Shown here one piece after another: positions 45,486-54,582 of a stretch of 64,000 nucleotides of DNA. Numbering within the stretch: the stretch's first letter is position 1; every line of letters starts with the position of its first letter. This DNA is from Paenibacillus typhae (GTDB lineage Bacteria > Bacillota > Bacilli > Paenibacillales > Paenibacillaceae): assembly GCF_900099765.1 (NCBI RefSeq), contig NZ_FNDX01000024.1, positions 1 to 64,000 on the forward strand, written 5' to 3'. The notes beneath the pieces were generated by a model that saw nothing but the letters and a program-made list of their open reading frames with translations, was not told the DNA's origin and searched no databases. Made by a program: the position numbers and the translations under genes.

Positions 45486-45586
45486 AAGTAGAAACGGAAT
45501 TGCCGTCCTTATGGGAAGGCGGCAACCGTTTCTGCGAGAAATATAAGGAATATTGATAACGTAAAACATATAAATTCTTATATTTT
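45486..45586 (+). repeat. 101-bp direct repeat, left copy flanking the adenylyltransferase gene
   Basis: It starts AAGTAGAAACGG and contains two hairpins: GTAGAAACGG...CCGTTTCTGC and AAATATAAG...CTTATATTT. It is about 90% identical to the copy at 46534-46634, in the same orientation. Confidence 0.85.
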
Positions 45587-45630
45587 TATAAAACCGTTAA
45601 TCGGAACTTTTTTACAATAAAGGCGGGGAA

Positions 45631-46518
45631 ATGGCGATGAGAAATCAGCAGGAAATGATGAGTCTGATTCTGGAAACCGCAGCTGCGGATGAGCGTATCC
45701 GGGCGGTCTATATGAACGGTTCGAGAACAAACGTGAATGCGCCGAAGGATATTTTTCAGGATTACGATATTGTATACGTGGTAACAGAGACGGAATCTTT
45801 TCTGAAGGATAGGGACTGGACCGGCAGATTCGGTGAGCTGCTCATTATGCAGGAGCCGGACCAAAATGACTGGTTTCCCGGCAGTGTAATCGATGTCAGC
45901 CGCAGATACGCTTACCTGATGCTTTTCCGTGACGGTAACCGGATCGATCTTACCCTACTCTCCAGAGATGCTGTAGCGGACGAATACCTTGCTGACAAGC
46001 TCACTATTCCTCTCATGGACAAGGACGGCTTTCTGCCTCCCGCTGAGGCGCCAACTGATATGGATTACTGGGTGAAAAAACCATCGGAAGCGCGTTACCT
46101 GGGTTCCTGTAATGAATTCTGGTGGTGTCTGCAAAATGTGGCCAAAGGGCTCTGGCGCGACGAACTGCCCTATGCCAAGCACATGTTCGAGCATTATGTA
46201 AGGAATGAGCTGGATACCATGATCTCCTGGTGGATCGGTACCCGGCATGATTTTGGCATTTCCACCGGTAAAATGGGCAAATACTTCAAACGCCTGCTTC
46301 CGCCGGAGTACTGGAAAATGTATAAACAGACGTATTCTGACGGCAATCCCGGCCATTTTTGGGATGCTGTATTTACTGCCTGTGAGCTGTTCCGGACACT
46401 AGCCGCAGATGTGGCAGCGAAGCTGTCCTATACCTATCGTGATCATGAGGACAGGAATATGACGGCTTACCTGCATCAGGTCAGAGCGTTGCCGGCGGAT
46501 GCCGAAGACATCTGGTAA
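45631..46518 (+). CDS. Aminoglycoside 6-adenylyltransferase-like protein (ANT(6)/AadK family)
   Basis: A 295-residue cytosolic enzyme of the ANT(6) family. It has the nucleotidyltransferase motif MNGSRTN followed by FQDYDIVYVV (the two metal-binding aspartates), RIDLTLLS with the third acidic residue, and the C-terminal helical domain with ARYLGSCNEFWWCLQNVAKGLWRDELPYA, the strongest match to AadK-type streptomycin adenylyltransferases. It should transfer AMP from ATP to the streptomycin 6 position, although chromosomal homologues may have weak or different activity. The ATG is at 45631 or 45637; the second is better spaced from AAAGGCGGGG. The gene is flanked by two ~101-bp direct repeats, which suggests a mobile or recombination-acquired cassette. 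Confidence 0.9.
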   Translation: MAMRNQQEMMSLILETAAADERIRAVYMNGSRTNVNAPKDIFQDYDIVYVVTETESFLKDRDWTGRFGELLIMQEPDQNDWFPGSVIDVSRRYAYLMLFRDGNRIDLTLLSRDAVADEYLADKLTIPLMDKDGFLPPAEAPTDMDYWVKKPSEARYLGSCNEFWWCLQNVAKGLWRDELPYAKHMFEHYVRNELDTMISWWIGTRHDFGISTGKMGKYFKRLLPPEYWKMYKQTYSDGNPGHFWDAVFTACELFRTLAADVAAKLSYTYRDHEDRNMTAYLHQVRALPADAEDIW

Positions 46519-46533
46519 CGATGCAGCCGCAAC

Positions 46534-46634
46534 AAGTAGAAACGGCTTCGCCGTCCTTCAGGAAGGCGGCAACCGTTTCTGCGAGAAATATAAGGATTAT
46601 TGATAGCGTAGAACATATATATTCTTATATTTTA
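46534..46634 (+). repeat. 101-bp direct repeat, right copy flanking the adenylyltransferase gene
   Basis: Same orientation and same two hairpins as the copy at 45486-45586, with about ten differences. It starts 15 bp behind the adenylyltransferase stop codon. Confidence 0.85.
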
Positions 46635-46638
46635 AACA

Positions 46639-46680
46639 AGGGGTGTCCCCCGGCCATGGATACGGCCGGGAGACACCCCT
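46639..46680. terminator. Hairpin terminator between convergent genes
   Basis: AGGGGTGTC...GGCC pairs with GGCC...GACACCCCT, about 17 bp of near-perfect stem around ATGGATAC. It lies between the adenylyltransferase and alcohol dehydrogenase genes. The T-runs are weak. Confidence 0.6.
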
Positions 46681-46716
46681 GTTCATTGACAGATGCAAGA
46701 GAACTAAGACTGTCCC

Positions 46717-47880
46717 TTACAGTGACATCTTGTAAATTTCTACAACATCCTCACGGTCCAGCTTGCGGAAGTTGCCGAACGGCCCGAAGCGGACCGCCTT
46801 GTCGGCCATGCTGCCGATTTCACTGTCGTCGATGTCGTAATCGCCGAGCGTCTTCGGAGCGCCGATGGAATCCCAGAAGCTGCGGAGTGCTTCAATGCCC
46901 TCAAGGCCGGCTTCCTCGTCGGTTTTGCCGGAAGCATCCACTCCAAATACATTCACCGCAAGCTGGCGGAAGCGTGCAGGGTTGGTGCTGAGGTTATACT
47001 TCATCCACTGCGGGAACAGGATCGCCAGACCGCCGCCATGCGGGATGTCATAAACGGCGGATACAGCATGCTCAATATTGTGTGTGGCCCAGTCCCCGGC
47101 GAAGCCCATGCTGACCATGCCGTTCAGCGCCATTGTACCACAATACATAATCGTCTCACGCAGCTCATAATTCTCCAGATCTTCGATCAGCTTCGGCGCT
47201 GCTTCGATGACAGTGCGCAGCAGCGCTTCGCAGAAGCCGTCCTGCAGCGGCGTATTGGTATCGGTGTGGAAGTAATGCTCAAGGGTATGGGACATGATGT
47301 CTACGATCCCGTATACTGTCTGGTCGCGCGGCAGGGAGAAGGTGTTCACCGGATCAAGAATAGAGAATGCCGGATAGGCGTGAACGCTGCCCCAGCCCAT
47401 TTTTTCCTTGGTAACTTCGTTGGTGATTACCGAGCCGTTGTTCATTTCCGAGCCCGTTGCTGCCATAGTCAGCACTGTACCCAGCGGAAGGGCACCCTGC
47501 GGAGCCGCCTTGCGCTCCACGAAATCCCACATATCCCCGTCATACTTGGCCCCTACAGCTACAGCCTTGGCGCAGTCCAGCACACTTCCGCCGCCCACAG
47601 CAAGAATAAGCTCAATGTTATGCTCGCGGCACAGCTCCACACCTTTATGTACAGTCGACAGGCGCGGATTAGGCTCTACACCGGCCAGCTCTGTAACAAC
47701 AGCACCGGCTGCACTCAGCTCGGCGAGCACATTATCATAAAGACCGCTGCGCTTGATGCTGCCGCCCCCGTACATAAGCAGAACATTCTTGCCGTATTTC
47801 GGCACTTCCGTCCGCAGTGCCGGCAGCGTACCTTGTCCAAAAATCAGTTTGGTCGGATTATAAAAATCAAACTTGCGCAT
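46717..47880 (-). CDS. Iron-containing alcohol dehydrogenase (butanol dehydrogenase type, YugJ-like)
   Basis: A 387-residue group III alcohol dehydrogenase. The nucleotide-binding segment is [18 protein letters not shown]. The metal ligands are visible: the aspartate and histidine in [13 protein letters not shown], the histidine in [13 protein letters not shown] and IPHGGGLA. It matches NADH-dependent butanol dehydrogenase relatives (YugJ, BdhA), acting on short aldehydes and alcohols in the cytosol. It is a single gene whose 3' end faces the adenylyltransferase gene. Confidence 0.92.
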   Translation of the reverse strand: MRKFDFYNPTKLIFGQGTLPALRTEVPKYGKNVLLMYGGGSIKRSGLYDNVLAELSAAGAVVTELAGVEPNPRLSTVHKGVELCREHNIELILAVGGGSVLDCAKAVAVGAKYDGDMWDFVERKAAPQGALPLGTVLTMAATGSEMNNGSVITNEVTKEKMGWGSVHAYPAFSILDPVNTFSLPRDQTVYGIVDIMSHTLEHYFHTDTNTPLQDGFCEALLRTVIEAAPKLIEDLENYELRETIMYCGTMALNGMVSMGFAGDWATHNIEHAVSAVYDIPHGGGLAILFPQWMKYNLSTNPARFRQLAVNVFGVDASGKTDEEAGLEGIEALRSFWDSIGAPKTLGDYDIDDSEIGSMADKAVRFGPFGNFRKLDREDVVEIYKMSL

Positions 47881-47995
47881 ATGTCTTAACCTCCATAAAT
47901 TGAATTCAAATATAGGATGCAGGATTATATTATAGACCTCCGGCGGTCCGCATTCAAATCGGAACTGGAATCATTTCCCTTCCGGTACAGGATAA

Positions 47996-48031
47996 AGAAA
48001 TGCCCCGCGCCATCAGAGGCCGGGACATTCC
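47996..48031 (-). terminator. Terminator of the gal operon
   Basis: On the minus strand AATGTCCCG pairs with the CGGGGCATT arm (with one G-U pair), followed by TCTTT. It lies just behind galT. Confidence 0.65.
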
Positions 48032-48044
48032 GGTATGCTTGTAT

Positions 48045-49625
48045 TTATTGTGCACCAAAGCTCTGGACGAACCGGCGGAAAGCCGTCTGCCCTTCCGGTG
48101 TCCGTTTGTATACTCCGGCATGCTCCAGAATATGCGTGAACTTGATGCCCACCTCGTTCTGGACGGTTTTGACTGCTTCTTCACGGGCAAGATCCGTGCC
48201 GAAACGTTCCACCAGCTCGTCAATCCAGAAGGCGTGCAGCGCCAGCGCATGCCCTTCCTCAGTCTTGACCGCCTCAAGCAGCGCCTGATCTCCGGCCAGG
48301 ATACCGGCCACAGCGTCAAGCTCTTCCTTCAGGCGTCCCGGAAGAATCGCCAGACCCATAACCTCAATCAGGCCGATATTCTCCTTCTTGATATGGTGCA
48401 TTTCGCGGTGCGGGTGGAAAATCCCTTCCGGATACTCCTCGCTGGTCCGGTTGTTGCGCAGCACCAGATCCATCTCGAAGCCGCCGTCTTCGGACCGGCG
48501 CACGATCGGTGTAACCGTGTTGTGCGGTGTCTGCACACCTTCAACGTCGCTGAATGCCAGTACATCGGCTTCAGGATCGCTGTAGCCCTTCCAGGCCTCG
48601 TACAGCGCGTTTCCGCATTCGAGCAGTACGGCCGGATCATTGCCGCCAAGACGCAGCACGGACATCGGCCATTTCACGATGCTCAGGCTCACGCCGGGAT
48701 AAGCAGGATGAGTGTAGCTGTCCTCCTTGGGCGCTTTCTGGATCGGGAATGTATGCCGTCCGCCCTGGAAATGGTCGTGGGTCAGGATGGACCCTCCGAC
48801 AATCGGCAGATCGGCATTGGAGCCGATGAAATAATGCGGGAACGACTCTACAAAAGACAGCAGCCGCTTCAGCGTATCCTTCGTCAGCTTCATCGGCACA
48901 TGATCGTGATGAAAAACGATGCAGTGCTCGTTATAGTACACATAAGGAGAGTACTGGAAGAACCATTTTTCCTTGTTCAGCTCAAGCGGAATAATGCGCA
49001 GGTTCTGGCGCGGCGGGTGGTTGACCCGGCCGGCATAGCCGACATTCTCGCGGCAGAGCTGGCATTTCGGATAGACCGGCGGCGGCAGCAGCCGGGCCAT
49101 CGCGATTTCCTTCGGACTTTTCTCCGGCTTGGACAGGTTGATCGTCATCTCGATATCCCCGTACGGCGAATCCTGCAGCCAGTAGACATTCTTGGCGACG
49201 CGGTCCATCCGGATATAGTTGGAATCAATACTGAGCTTGTAGAAGCGGTCAGTAGCCGCTGCGATCCCCTGCTCGGCGGCAAGGCTCTTGAATTCGGCAT
49301 TGACCTCCGACGGCCGGGCCATCAGCAGACCCATGATCTTGGCATCCAGCAGATCGCGGTACGTGTCGGTGTTCTCCGGAATGAGGCCAATCGAGAAGCC
49401 GTAGTCAATCAGTGCATCAAGCGGAGCCTGCGGACTTTCCAGCGGAGCTTCGCTGAATGCTCCGGCATATGGCTCGCTGAAGCCGAACTGGTCCAGCAGC
49501 TCGTTGCGGCTGTAATCCACATCCGCCGGCTGGATCAGCTGCTGGTGCTGTGCGAACAGGACAAGCTGTTCGATGGCATACAGCGCCTTCTCTGCGGCGG
49601 GAGCGGCAGTATTATCGTTAGACAT
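48045..49625 (-). CDS. galT: UDP-glucose--hexose-1-phosphate uridylyltransferase (type 2 GalT)
   Basis: A 526-residue enzyme of the Firmicute-type long GalT family; the usual enterobacterial type is about 350 residues. It exchanges UMP between UDP-glucose and galactose-1-phosphate in the Leloir pathway. The catalytic-type histidine pair is visible in SILTHDHFQGG, and zinc-type cysteines in PKCQLCRENVGYAG. It is the third gene of the leftward galK-galE-galT operon; 45 bp separate it from galE. The start has GGAGAATGGAGAG upstream. Confidence 0.95.
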   Translation of the reverse strand: MSNDNTAAPAAEKALYAIEQLVLFAQHQQLIQPADVDYSRNELLDQFGFSEPYAGAFSEAPLESPQAPLDALIDYGFSIGLIPENTDTYRDLLDAKIMGLLMARPSEVNAEFKSLAAEQGIAAATDRFYKLSIDSNYIRMDRVAKNVYWLQDSPYGDIEMTINLSKPEKSPKEIAMARLLPPPVYPKCQLCRENVGYAGRVNHPPRQNLRIIPLELNKEKWFFQYSPYVYYNEHCIVFHHDHVPMKLTKDTLKRLLSFVESFPHYFIGSNADLPIVGGSILTHDHFQGGRHTFPIQKAPKEDSYTHPAYPGVSLSIVKWPMSVLRLGGNDPAVLLECGNALYEAWKGYSDPEADVLAFSDVEGVQTPHNTVTPIVRRSEDGGFEMDLVLRNNRTSEEYPEGIFHPHREMHHIKKENIGLIEVMGLAILPGRLKEELDAVAGILAGDQALLEAVKTEEGHALALHAFWIDELVERFGTDLAREEAVKTVQNEVGIKFTHILEHAGVYKRTPEGQTAFRRFVQSFGAQ

Positions 49626-49670
49626 GTTAACTCTCCATTCTCCTTATTCAGGTGTAGCCTCTTGTCTGTA

Positions 49671-50657
49671 TTATTCTCCGTAGCCCTGCGGATTGGCGGA
49701 ATGCCAGTTCCAGGCACTCTGGATAATTTCTTCAATGTCTGCCTTCTGCGGATTCCAGCCAAGCACCGAGCGGGCTTTGGCCGAGGAAGCCACCAGCACT
49801 GCAGGGTCACCGGCGCGGCGTTCCTGGATGACAACCGGGATGTCCCTGCCGGTCACCTTGCGGGCCGATTCAATGACCTGCTTCACCGAAAAGCCAAGTC
49901 CGTTGCCGAGGTTGAACACATTGCTGGCACTGCCGCTGCGCAGGTAGGTTACCGCGCGGATATGCGCGTCAGCCAGATCGCTGACATGGATATAGTCACG
50001 CACGCAGGTTCCGTCTTCTGTCGGGTAGTCATCGCCGAACACTGCGATGCTCTCGCGCTGTCCAAGCGCGGTCTGCAGCACCAGCGGAACGAGATGGCTC
50101 TCCGGACGGTGGTCTTCACCGATCTTGCCGCTGGCATGTGCGCCGGCTGCGTTGAAGTAGCGGAGGGCCACATACTTGATGCCCAGCACTTTGTCGAACC
50201 AGGCCATCATGCGCTCCATGGTCAGCTTGGTTTCACCGTAGACATTCGCCGGCTCGGTGCGGTCGCTTTCTTCAATCGGCACCTTCTCAGGTTCGCCGTA
50301 GGTTGCCGCTGTGGAGGAGAAGACGATTTTGTCTACACCGGCATGCTGCATGGCTTCCAGAAGACACTGCGTTCCGTACACGTTATTGTCGTAGTATTTA
50401 ACAGGGTCTTTCATGCTCTCGCCGACAAGGGAGCTGGCTGCGAAGTGGATAACCGCTTCAATATTATTCTCAGAGAAAAGCTTCGCCATCAGCTCTTTGT
50501 CACGCAGATCGCCTTCATACAGCTTGCCGCCCAGCAGCGCCTCGCGGTGCCCTGTCAGCAGGTTGTCAATGACTACAACCTCTTCGCCCCGGTCCAGCAG
50601 CTCCGCTACCGTGTGTGACCCGATATACCCTGCTCCGCCTGTTACTAAAATTGCCAT
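49671..50657 (-). CDS. galE: UDP-glucose 4-epimerase
   Basis: A 328-residue SDR enzyme. It has the NAD-binding motif GGAGYIGSHT, the SSTAATYG segment and the catalytic Tyr-Lys pair in NVYGETKLTME. It interconverts UDP-glucose and UDP-galactose and regenerates UDP-glucose for GalT. The start has GGAAGGAG upstream; its ATG begins 1 bp after the galK stop, so the two are coupled. Standard length. Confidence 0.96.
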   Translation of the reverse strand: MAILVTGGAGYIGSHTVAELLDRGEEVVVIDNLLTGHREALLGGKLYEGDLRDKELMAKLFSENNIEAVIHFAASSLVGESMKDPVKYYDNNVYGTQCLLEAMQHAGVDKIVFSSTAATYGEPEKVPIEESDRTEPANVYGETKLTMERMMAWFDKVLGIKYVALRYFNAAGAHASGKIGEDHRPESHLVPLVLQTALGQRESIAVFGDDYPTEDGTCVRDYIHVSDLADAHIRAVTYLRSGSASNVFNLGNGLGFSVKQVIESARKVTGRDIPVVIQERRAGDPAVLVASSAKARSVLGWNPQKADIEEIIQSAWNWHSANPQGYGE

Positions 50658-50658
50658 C

Positions 50659-51837
50659 TTACTTCACTCCTTCCAGTTCTTCTACACCATTGCCGATGCC
50701 GCATACATAAAATTCGCCGGTCAGGCCCGTTCTTGCTTTATAAGCTTCGCCTACCTCGCGGATGAAGCGTTCTACATCGTCTTCATGAACCAGTGATACT
50801 GTACATCCGCCAAAGCCCGCACCCGTCATCCGGGAGCCCAGTGTACCTGGAATGCGCTGTGCTTCCTCCACCATGACATCCAGCTCTTCGCAGCTTACTT
50901 CGTACAGGTCGCGCAGCGACACGTGGGAGTCGTTCATGAACAGCCCGAACTGCTTCAGATCATTGTTCTTCAGCACTTCTACAGAGTCAAGCACACGCTG
51001 GTTTTCTTCCACAACGTGGCGGGCCCGGCGCCGTACAGTCTCGTCGGCGATTTTGTGCTGATGAAGCTCGAACTGCTCAGGCTTCATCTCTGCCAGATAC
51101 GACAGGGAAGGCACTTCCTGCTTCAGGATCGCCAGCGCTTCTTCACATTGGCTGCGGCGCTCGTTATATTTGGAGTCTACCAGACCTCTCTTTTTGTTCG
51201 TATTGCCGATTACCAGCTTGTAGGCTCCGGTTGCAAATGGAACCAGGCTGTATTCCAGTGTGTCACACATCAGGAGGATCGCATGATCACGCTTGCCGTT
51301 AGCTACTGCGAACTGGTCCATAATCCCCGAGTTGACGCCGACGTACTGGTTCTCGGCACGCTGGGACAGGAGTGCAATTTCAACCGTGTCGGTATCTCCG
51401 CCCAGCAGGGACAGGAAGGCATAGCCTGTAACTACTTCGATGGAAGCGGAGGATGAAAGGCCGGAGCCGTTCGGGATTTCACCGTGGAACAGCAGATCGT
51501 AGCCGCCGGAGAGCGGAAGGTTCTTCTTGGCCAGCTCAACCAGAACGCCGACAGGGTAGTCAACCCATTCGCCGGTTTTGGCTTTGCCGATTTCACTGTA
51601 GTCAATGGAAGCTGTGTAAGGGAAGTTCGTGGAAGCGAACTGCACCTTGCTGTCGCTGCGCGGACGCACGATCAGGGTTGTTCCGAAATCCAGTGCTGCC
51701 GGGAACACATAACCGCCATTGTAGTCCAGATGCTCACCGATCAGATTCACACGGCCCGGAGCGTAGAATACGCGCGCCTCCTCCGTGCTCTCCCCGTATT
51801 GCTCGATAAATTTACTGTTAAGTTCCTGTATGCTCAT
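50659..51837 (-). CDS. galK: Galactokinase
   Basis: A 392-residue GHMP kinase. It has the galactokinase signature PGRVNLIGEHLDYNGG, the GHMP motif PNGSGLSSSASIE and the C-terminal motif RMTGAGFGGCTV. It phosphorylates galactose at C1 with ATP. The ATG at 51837 is chosen; a GTG at 51846 in frame overlaps the GGAGTGG Shine-Dalgarno. It is the first gene of galKET and lies divergent to an AraC-type regulator 240 bp away. Confidence 0.95.
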   Translation of the reverse strand: MSIQELNSKFIEQYGESTEEARVFYAPGRVNLIGEHLDYNGGYVFPAALDFGTTLIVRPRSDSKVQFASTNFPYTASIDYSEIGKAKTGEWVDYPVGVLVELAKKNLPLSGGYDLLFHGEIPNGSGLSSSASIEVVTGYAFLSLLGGDTDTVEIALLSQRAENQYVGVNSGIMDQFAVANGKRDHAILLMCDTLEYSLVPFATGAYKLVIGNTNKKRGLVDSKYNERRSQCEEALAILKQEVPSLSYLAEMKPEQFELHQHKIADETVRRRARHVVEENQRVLDSVEVLKNNDLKQFGLFMNDSHVSLRDLYEVSCEELDVMVEEAQRIPGTLGSRMTGAGFGGCTVSLVHEDDVERFIREVGEAYKARTGLTGEFYVCGIGNGVEELEGVK

Positions 51838-51910
51838 TAATGCCACTCCATCCTTTCGCTGGTTTCACTCTTTGGTCTTAGGTTCTGTTGCTTGCGTCCT
51901 TTATGGTTAC

Positions 51911-51940
51911 ATTATAATAAAATCAGACTTGCCCTGATAA
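51911..51940 (-). promoter_or_regulatory. Promoter of galKET
   Basis: On the minus strand, TTATCA (51935-51940), an 18-bp spacer and a perfect TATAAT (51911-51916) lie about 75 bp before galK. Confidence 0.65.
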
Positions 51941-52002
51941 TGCAATCATGTGTGTAATGTATGGATAAATGTGACTTTGCGCGTTATACTTTGATCAGGC
52001 TA

Positions 52003-52039
52003 GGCTTCAGGTTCTGAAGCCGCCTCCCTGCGCGCAGGG
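52003..52039. repeat. Two adjacent inverted repeats in the gal/AraC divergent region
   Basis: GGCTTCAG-GTT-CTGAAGCC (52003-52021) and the perfect 14-bp palindrome CCCTGCGCGCAGGG (52026-52039) follow each other about 40-70 bp upstream of the AraC gene. They may be operator sites or an mRNA fold. Confidence 0.5.
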
Positions 52040-52076
52040 CATTGACAGCGTTAACTCAAGGAAAGGATCTGTCAGC

Positions 52077-52934
52077 GTGGAACATACCTATTCCGTAGGA
52101 TCAAACCCCGTATATTACGATAAGCAGAATCTGCATGTGCTGTTTGCCGGCGAGAGCCAGACCCTGCCGGTCCATCAGGCAGGACCCAAAATCTACGATT
52201 ATTATCTGCTTCACTTCATTGAATCCGGCTATGGCCAGTTCACTACCGAGCACCGTAAATATTCGCTGGGCCCGGGCGACTGCTTCCTGATCCACCCCGG
52301 CCAGCTCGTCAGCTATGTCTCGGACCGGCAGCAGCCCTGGCGGTACCGCTGGGCGGCTTTTACCGGGGCTGATGCCGATGCCCTTGTGCTTCAGGCAGGC
52401 TTCGCGCCGCAGCAGCCGGTGCTTCAGACCGCAGAAGGAACCGTATTCCCCACGGCGCTTGCCGGGATGATGCAGGCTTTCTATGCCAATAAAGAAAGCG
52501 CACATCTCACTTCCCTCGGCTACCTGTACCTTGTCATCGGAGAAGCCGCCGAACGGCATCTCTCCGCATCACGGCTGCCGGGCGCGGAATCTCAGGTCAA
52601 GCGCACCGTGAAGCAGATGATTCATTATATGGCTTCCCAATATGCCCACCCGGTATCCATTGAACAAATGTGCGGCAGCCTGGGGTACAACCGGGCTTAC
52701 CTGTCACGGATTTTCAAGCAGGAGACCGGCCTTTCGCCGGTCACTTACCTGCTCAAGCTGCGTATTGAGAAATCACGCCAGCTGCTGCGCGAACGCCCCG
52801 AGCTGTCCGTCGAGCAGGTAGCCGCTTCGGTAGGACTGACCGATGCGCTCTATTTCTCCCGCCAGTTCAAGCGGTTCTGCGCCCAGTCCCCTACTGCCTA
52901 CCGACTGGCAACAGCCAGACCCGGGGAGAAGTAG
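52077..52934 (+). CDS. AraC family transcriptional regulator
   Basis: A 285-residue regulator with an N-terminal cupin-type sugar-binding domain (about residues 1-160, RKYSLGPGDCFLIHPGQLVSYV) and a C-terminal double helix-turn-helix (about 180-280, SIEQMCGSLGYNRAYLSRIFKQETG and SVEQVAASVGLTDALYFSRQFKRF). It is divergent from galKET, so it probably controls the galactose genes in response to galactose or an alpha-galactoside. The start is GTG with AAAGG about 10 nt upstream. Confidence 0.88.
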   Translation: MEHTYSVGSNPVYYDKQNLHVLFAGESQTLPVHQAGPKIYDYYLLHFIESGYGQFTTEHRKYSLGPGDCFLIHPGQLVSYVSDRQQPWRYRWAAFTGADADALVLQAGFAPQQPVLQTAEGTVFPTALAGMMQAFYANKESAHLTSLGYLYLVIGEAAERHLSASRLPGAESQVKRTVKQMIHYMASQYAHPVSIEQMCGSLGYNRAYLSRIFKQETGLSPVTYLLKLRIEKSRQLLRERPELSVEQVAASVGLTDALYFSRQFKRFCAQSPTAYRLATARPGEK

Positions 52935-53011
52935 ACGAAGTTCCTCCCCGGCGGGGTCCGGCATAAGCTGGCTGCTCTTAGGCTTTTCTGCCAGCTTCAT
53001 CTTTATGTAAA

Positions 53012-53053
53012 CCGACAGCCCGTATCCTTTCTGGAAACGGGCTGTCGGGGTTC
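53012..53053 (+). terminator. Hairpin behind the AraC gene
   Basis: CCGACAGCCCGT (53012-53023) pairs with ACGGGCTGTCGG (53037-53048); only a short T-tract follows. Confidence 0.6.
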
Positions 53054-53225
53054 CTCAGCTGTATCTAAACAGCACTCTACATAACTATATGGCTGTACTG
53101 CATTTCAACTTCTGCATATGTTCTGCACATGCTTCATTGTATTCTGCGCCGTTTAGCTGATGATGGATCTTTTTGGACTTACGAAGCTTATAAATTTCAC
53201 AGGAGTGATTCAACAAGGCTTTCGC

Positions 53226-53424
53226 TAATCAAACTAAGTGGAAAATCGCCAGCTAATTCCGGGATAACTACTGCTGCGAAGAATCTAGTTGGAAAATTGC
53301 AGCTTAAAGATACACTTTTCGCCCCAAACGGCAGTTTCGGCCTAAAATAAGATACGATTTTCCACCTAATTATTAGAAATGCTTGTGAACAGCCAAATTA
53401 GGTGGCGAAAATCCAACTAAGTAC
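53226..53424. repeat. Cluster of CTAAxTGG-A/T-CCAxCTAA palindromes
   Basis: The gap 53054-53484 has no supported gene. It contains at least three units with 8-bp imperfect arms around a 7-bp A/T core: 53232-53257 (CTAAGTGG/CCAGCTAA), 53285-53307 (CTAGTTGG/CAGCTTAA) and 53397-53420 (TTAGGTGG/CCAACTAA). A half-unit lies at 53355-53371. They resemble dispersed intergenic palindromes. Confidence 0.6.
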
Positions 53425-53484
53425 CGGGCTCCCAGCTTATCAGCTGAACTTTGAAAGAACGCACCAACTCCACCGGCTGGCTCC

Positions 53485-54488
53485 TCAAACCTCACTCTCA
53501 GTCTTCAGGATTGTGTCAATCCGGTCCAGCTCCTCGCTAGAGAAGGCCGGGTGGGACAGGCAGGCGATGTTCTCCTCAATCTGGCTGATCCGGCTGGCCC
53601 CGATCAGTGCCGAGGTCACCTTGCCCTCCCGCAGGGTCCACTGGAGTGCAAGCTGTGCCAGGCTCTGGCCGCGCGTGACAGCCAGCTGGTTAAGAGCGCG
53701 GATCTTGCGCTGCACCTCAGGCGTGATCCCGCTCTCATCCAGCGCCGCAGACGGGCCGGCTGCCCGTGAATCCGAGGGGATGCCGTTAAGGTATTTGCTC
53801 GTCAGCAGGCCCTGCGCCAGCGGAGTGAAGGCGATCGTGCCAACTCCATTGTCTTCAAGCACCTGCTGCAGCTCGCCTTCAATCCAGCGGTCCAGCATGG
53901 AATAGCGCGGCTGGTGTATCAGCAGCGGCGTACCCAGCTCCTTCAGAATACGGATCGCCTCAAGCGTCTGTTCCGCTGTATAGTTGGATAATCCGATGTA
54001 AAGCGCCTTACCTGAGCGGACGGCATAGTCCAGCGCTCCATTGTTTCTTCCAGCGGGGTCTCCGGGTCCGGGCGGTGGGAGTAGAAGATATCAACATAGT
54101 CGAGCCCGAGCCGCTTCAGGCTCTGATCCAGACTGGCAAGCATGTATTTCCGCGAGCCCCAGTCACCATACGGCCCCGGCCACATATAATATCCCGCCTT
54201 GGTGGAAATGATCATTTCATCGCGGTAAGCGGAAAGATCACGGCTGAGCACTTTGCCGAACAGCTCCTCTGCCGAGCCCGGGGGCGGACCGTAATTATTC
54301 GCCAGGTCAAAATGGGTAATGCCGAGATCAAACGAGCGGGTAATCATTTCCCGGCCGTTCTCATAGGTATTGATTCCGCCAAAGTTATGCCACAGCCCCA
54401 GCGATATTGCCGGCAGCTTAAGGCCTGACCTGCCCGAGCGGTTGTAATGCATTCCTTCATACCGTTCTTCGCTAGCCACATATACCAT
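53485..54488 (-). pseudogene. YghZ-like aldo/keto reductase, frameshifted
   Basis: Two minus-strand frames (54488-53943 and the frame ending at 53485) together give a full-length YghZ/MgrA-type aldo-keto reductase. The first part has MVYVASEERYEGMHY, LGLWHNFGG, HFDLANNYGPPPGS and FYSHRPDPETP. The second has IGLSNYTAEQT, PLLIHQPRYSML, FTPLAQGLLTSKYLNGIP and ALIGASRISQIEEN. They join at 54036-54040, where ATGGAGCG appears in place of the expected ATGGGAGCG, a one-base loss in a G-run. The frame after the break ends with unrelated residues. Both halves look otherwise intact, so the break is recent or a sequencing error. Confidence 0.85.
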
Positions 54489-54582
54489 TGCTGATCCCTG
54501 CCTCTCGCTAACCTCTATGGGTTATCTACCCTAATTTAAACCTGGCGGTGACGTTATAATCTGCCGCTCACGGAATTGCGGT

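Noticed and set aside
48000-50618. An 872-codon open frame on the plus strand opposite galT and galE
   Set aside because: It is antisense to two clearly real genes with full motifs. Its composition follows from their codon use and it has no ribosome-binding site or recognisable domain.
53129-53350. A 73-codon frame in the palindrome-rich gap
   Set aside because: No Shine-Dalgarno, and it runs through the palindromic repeats.
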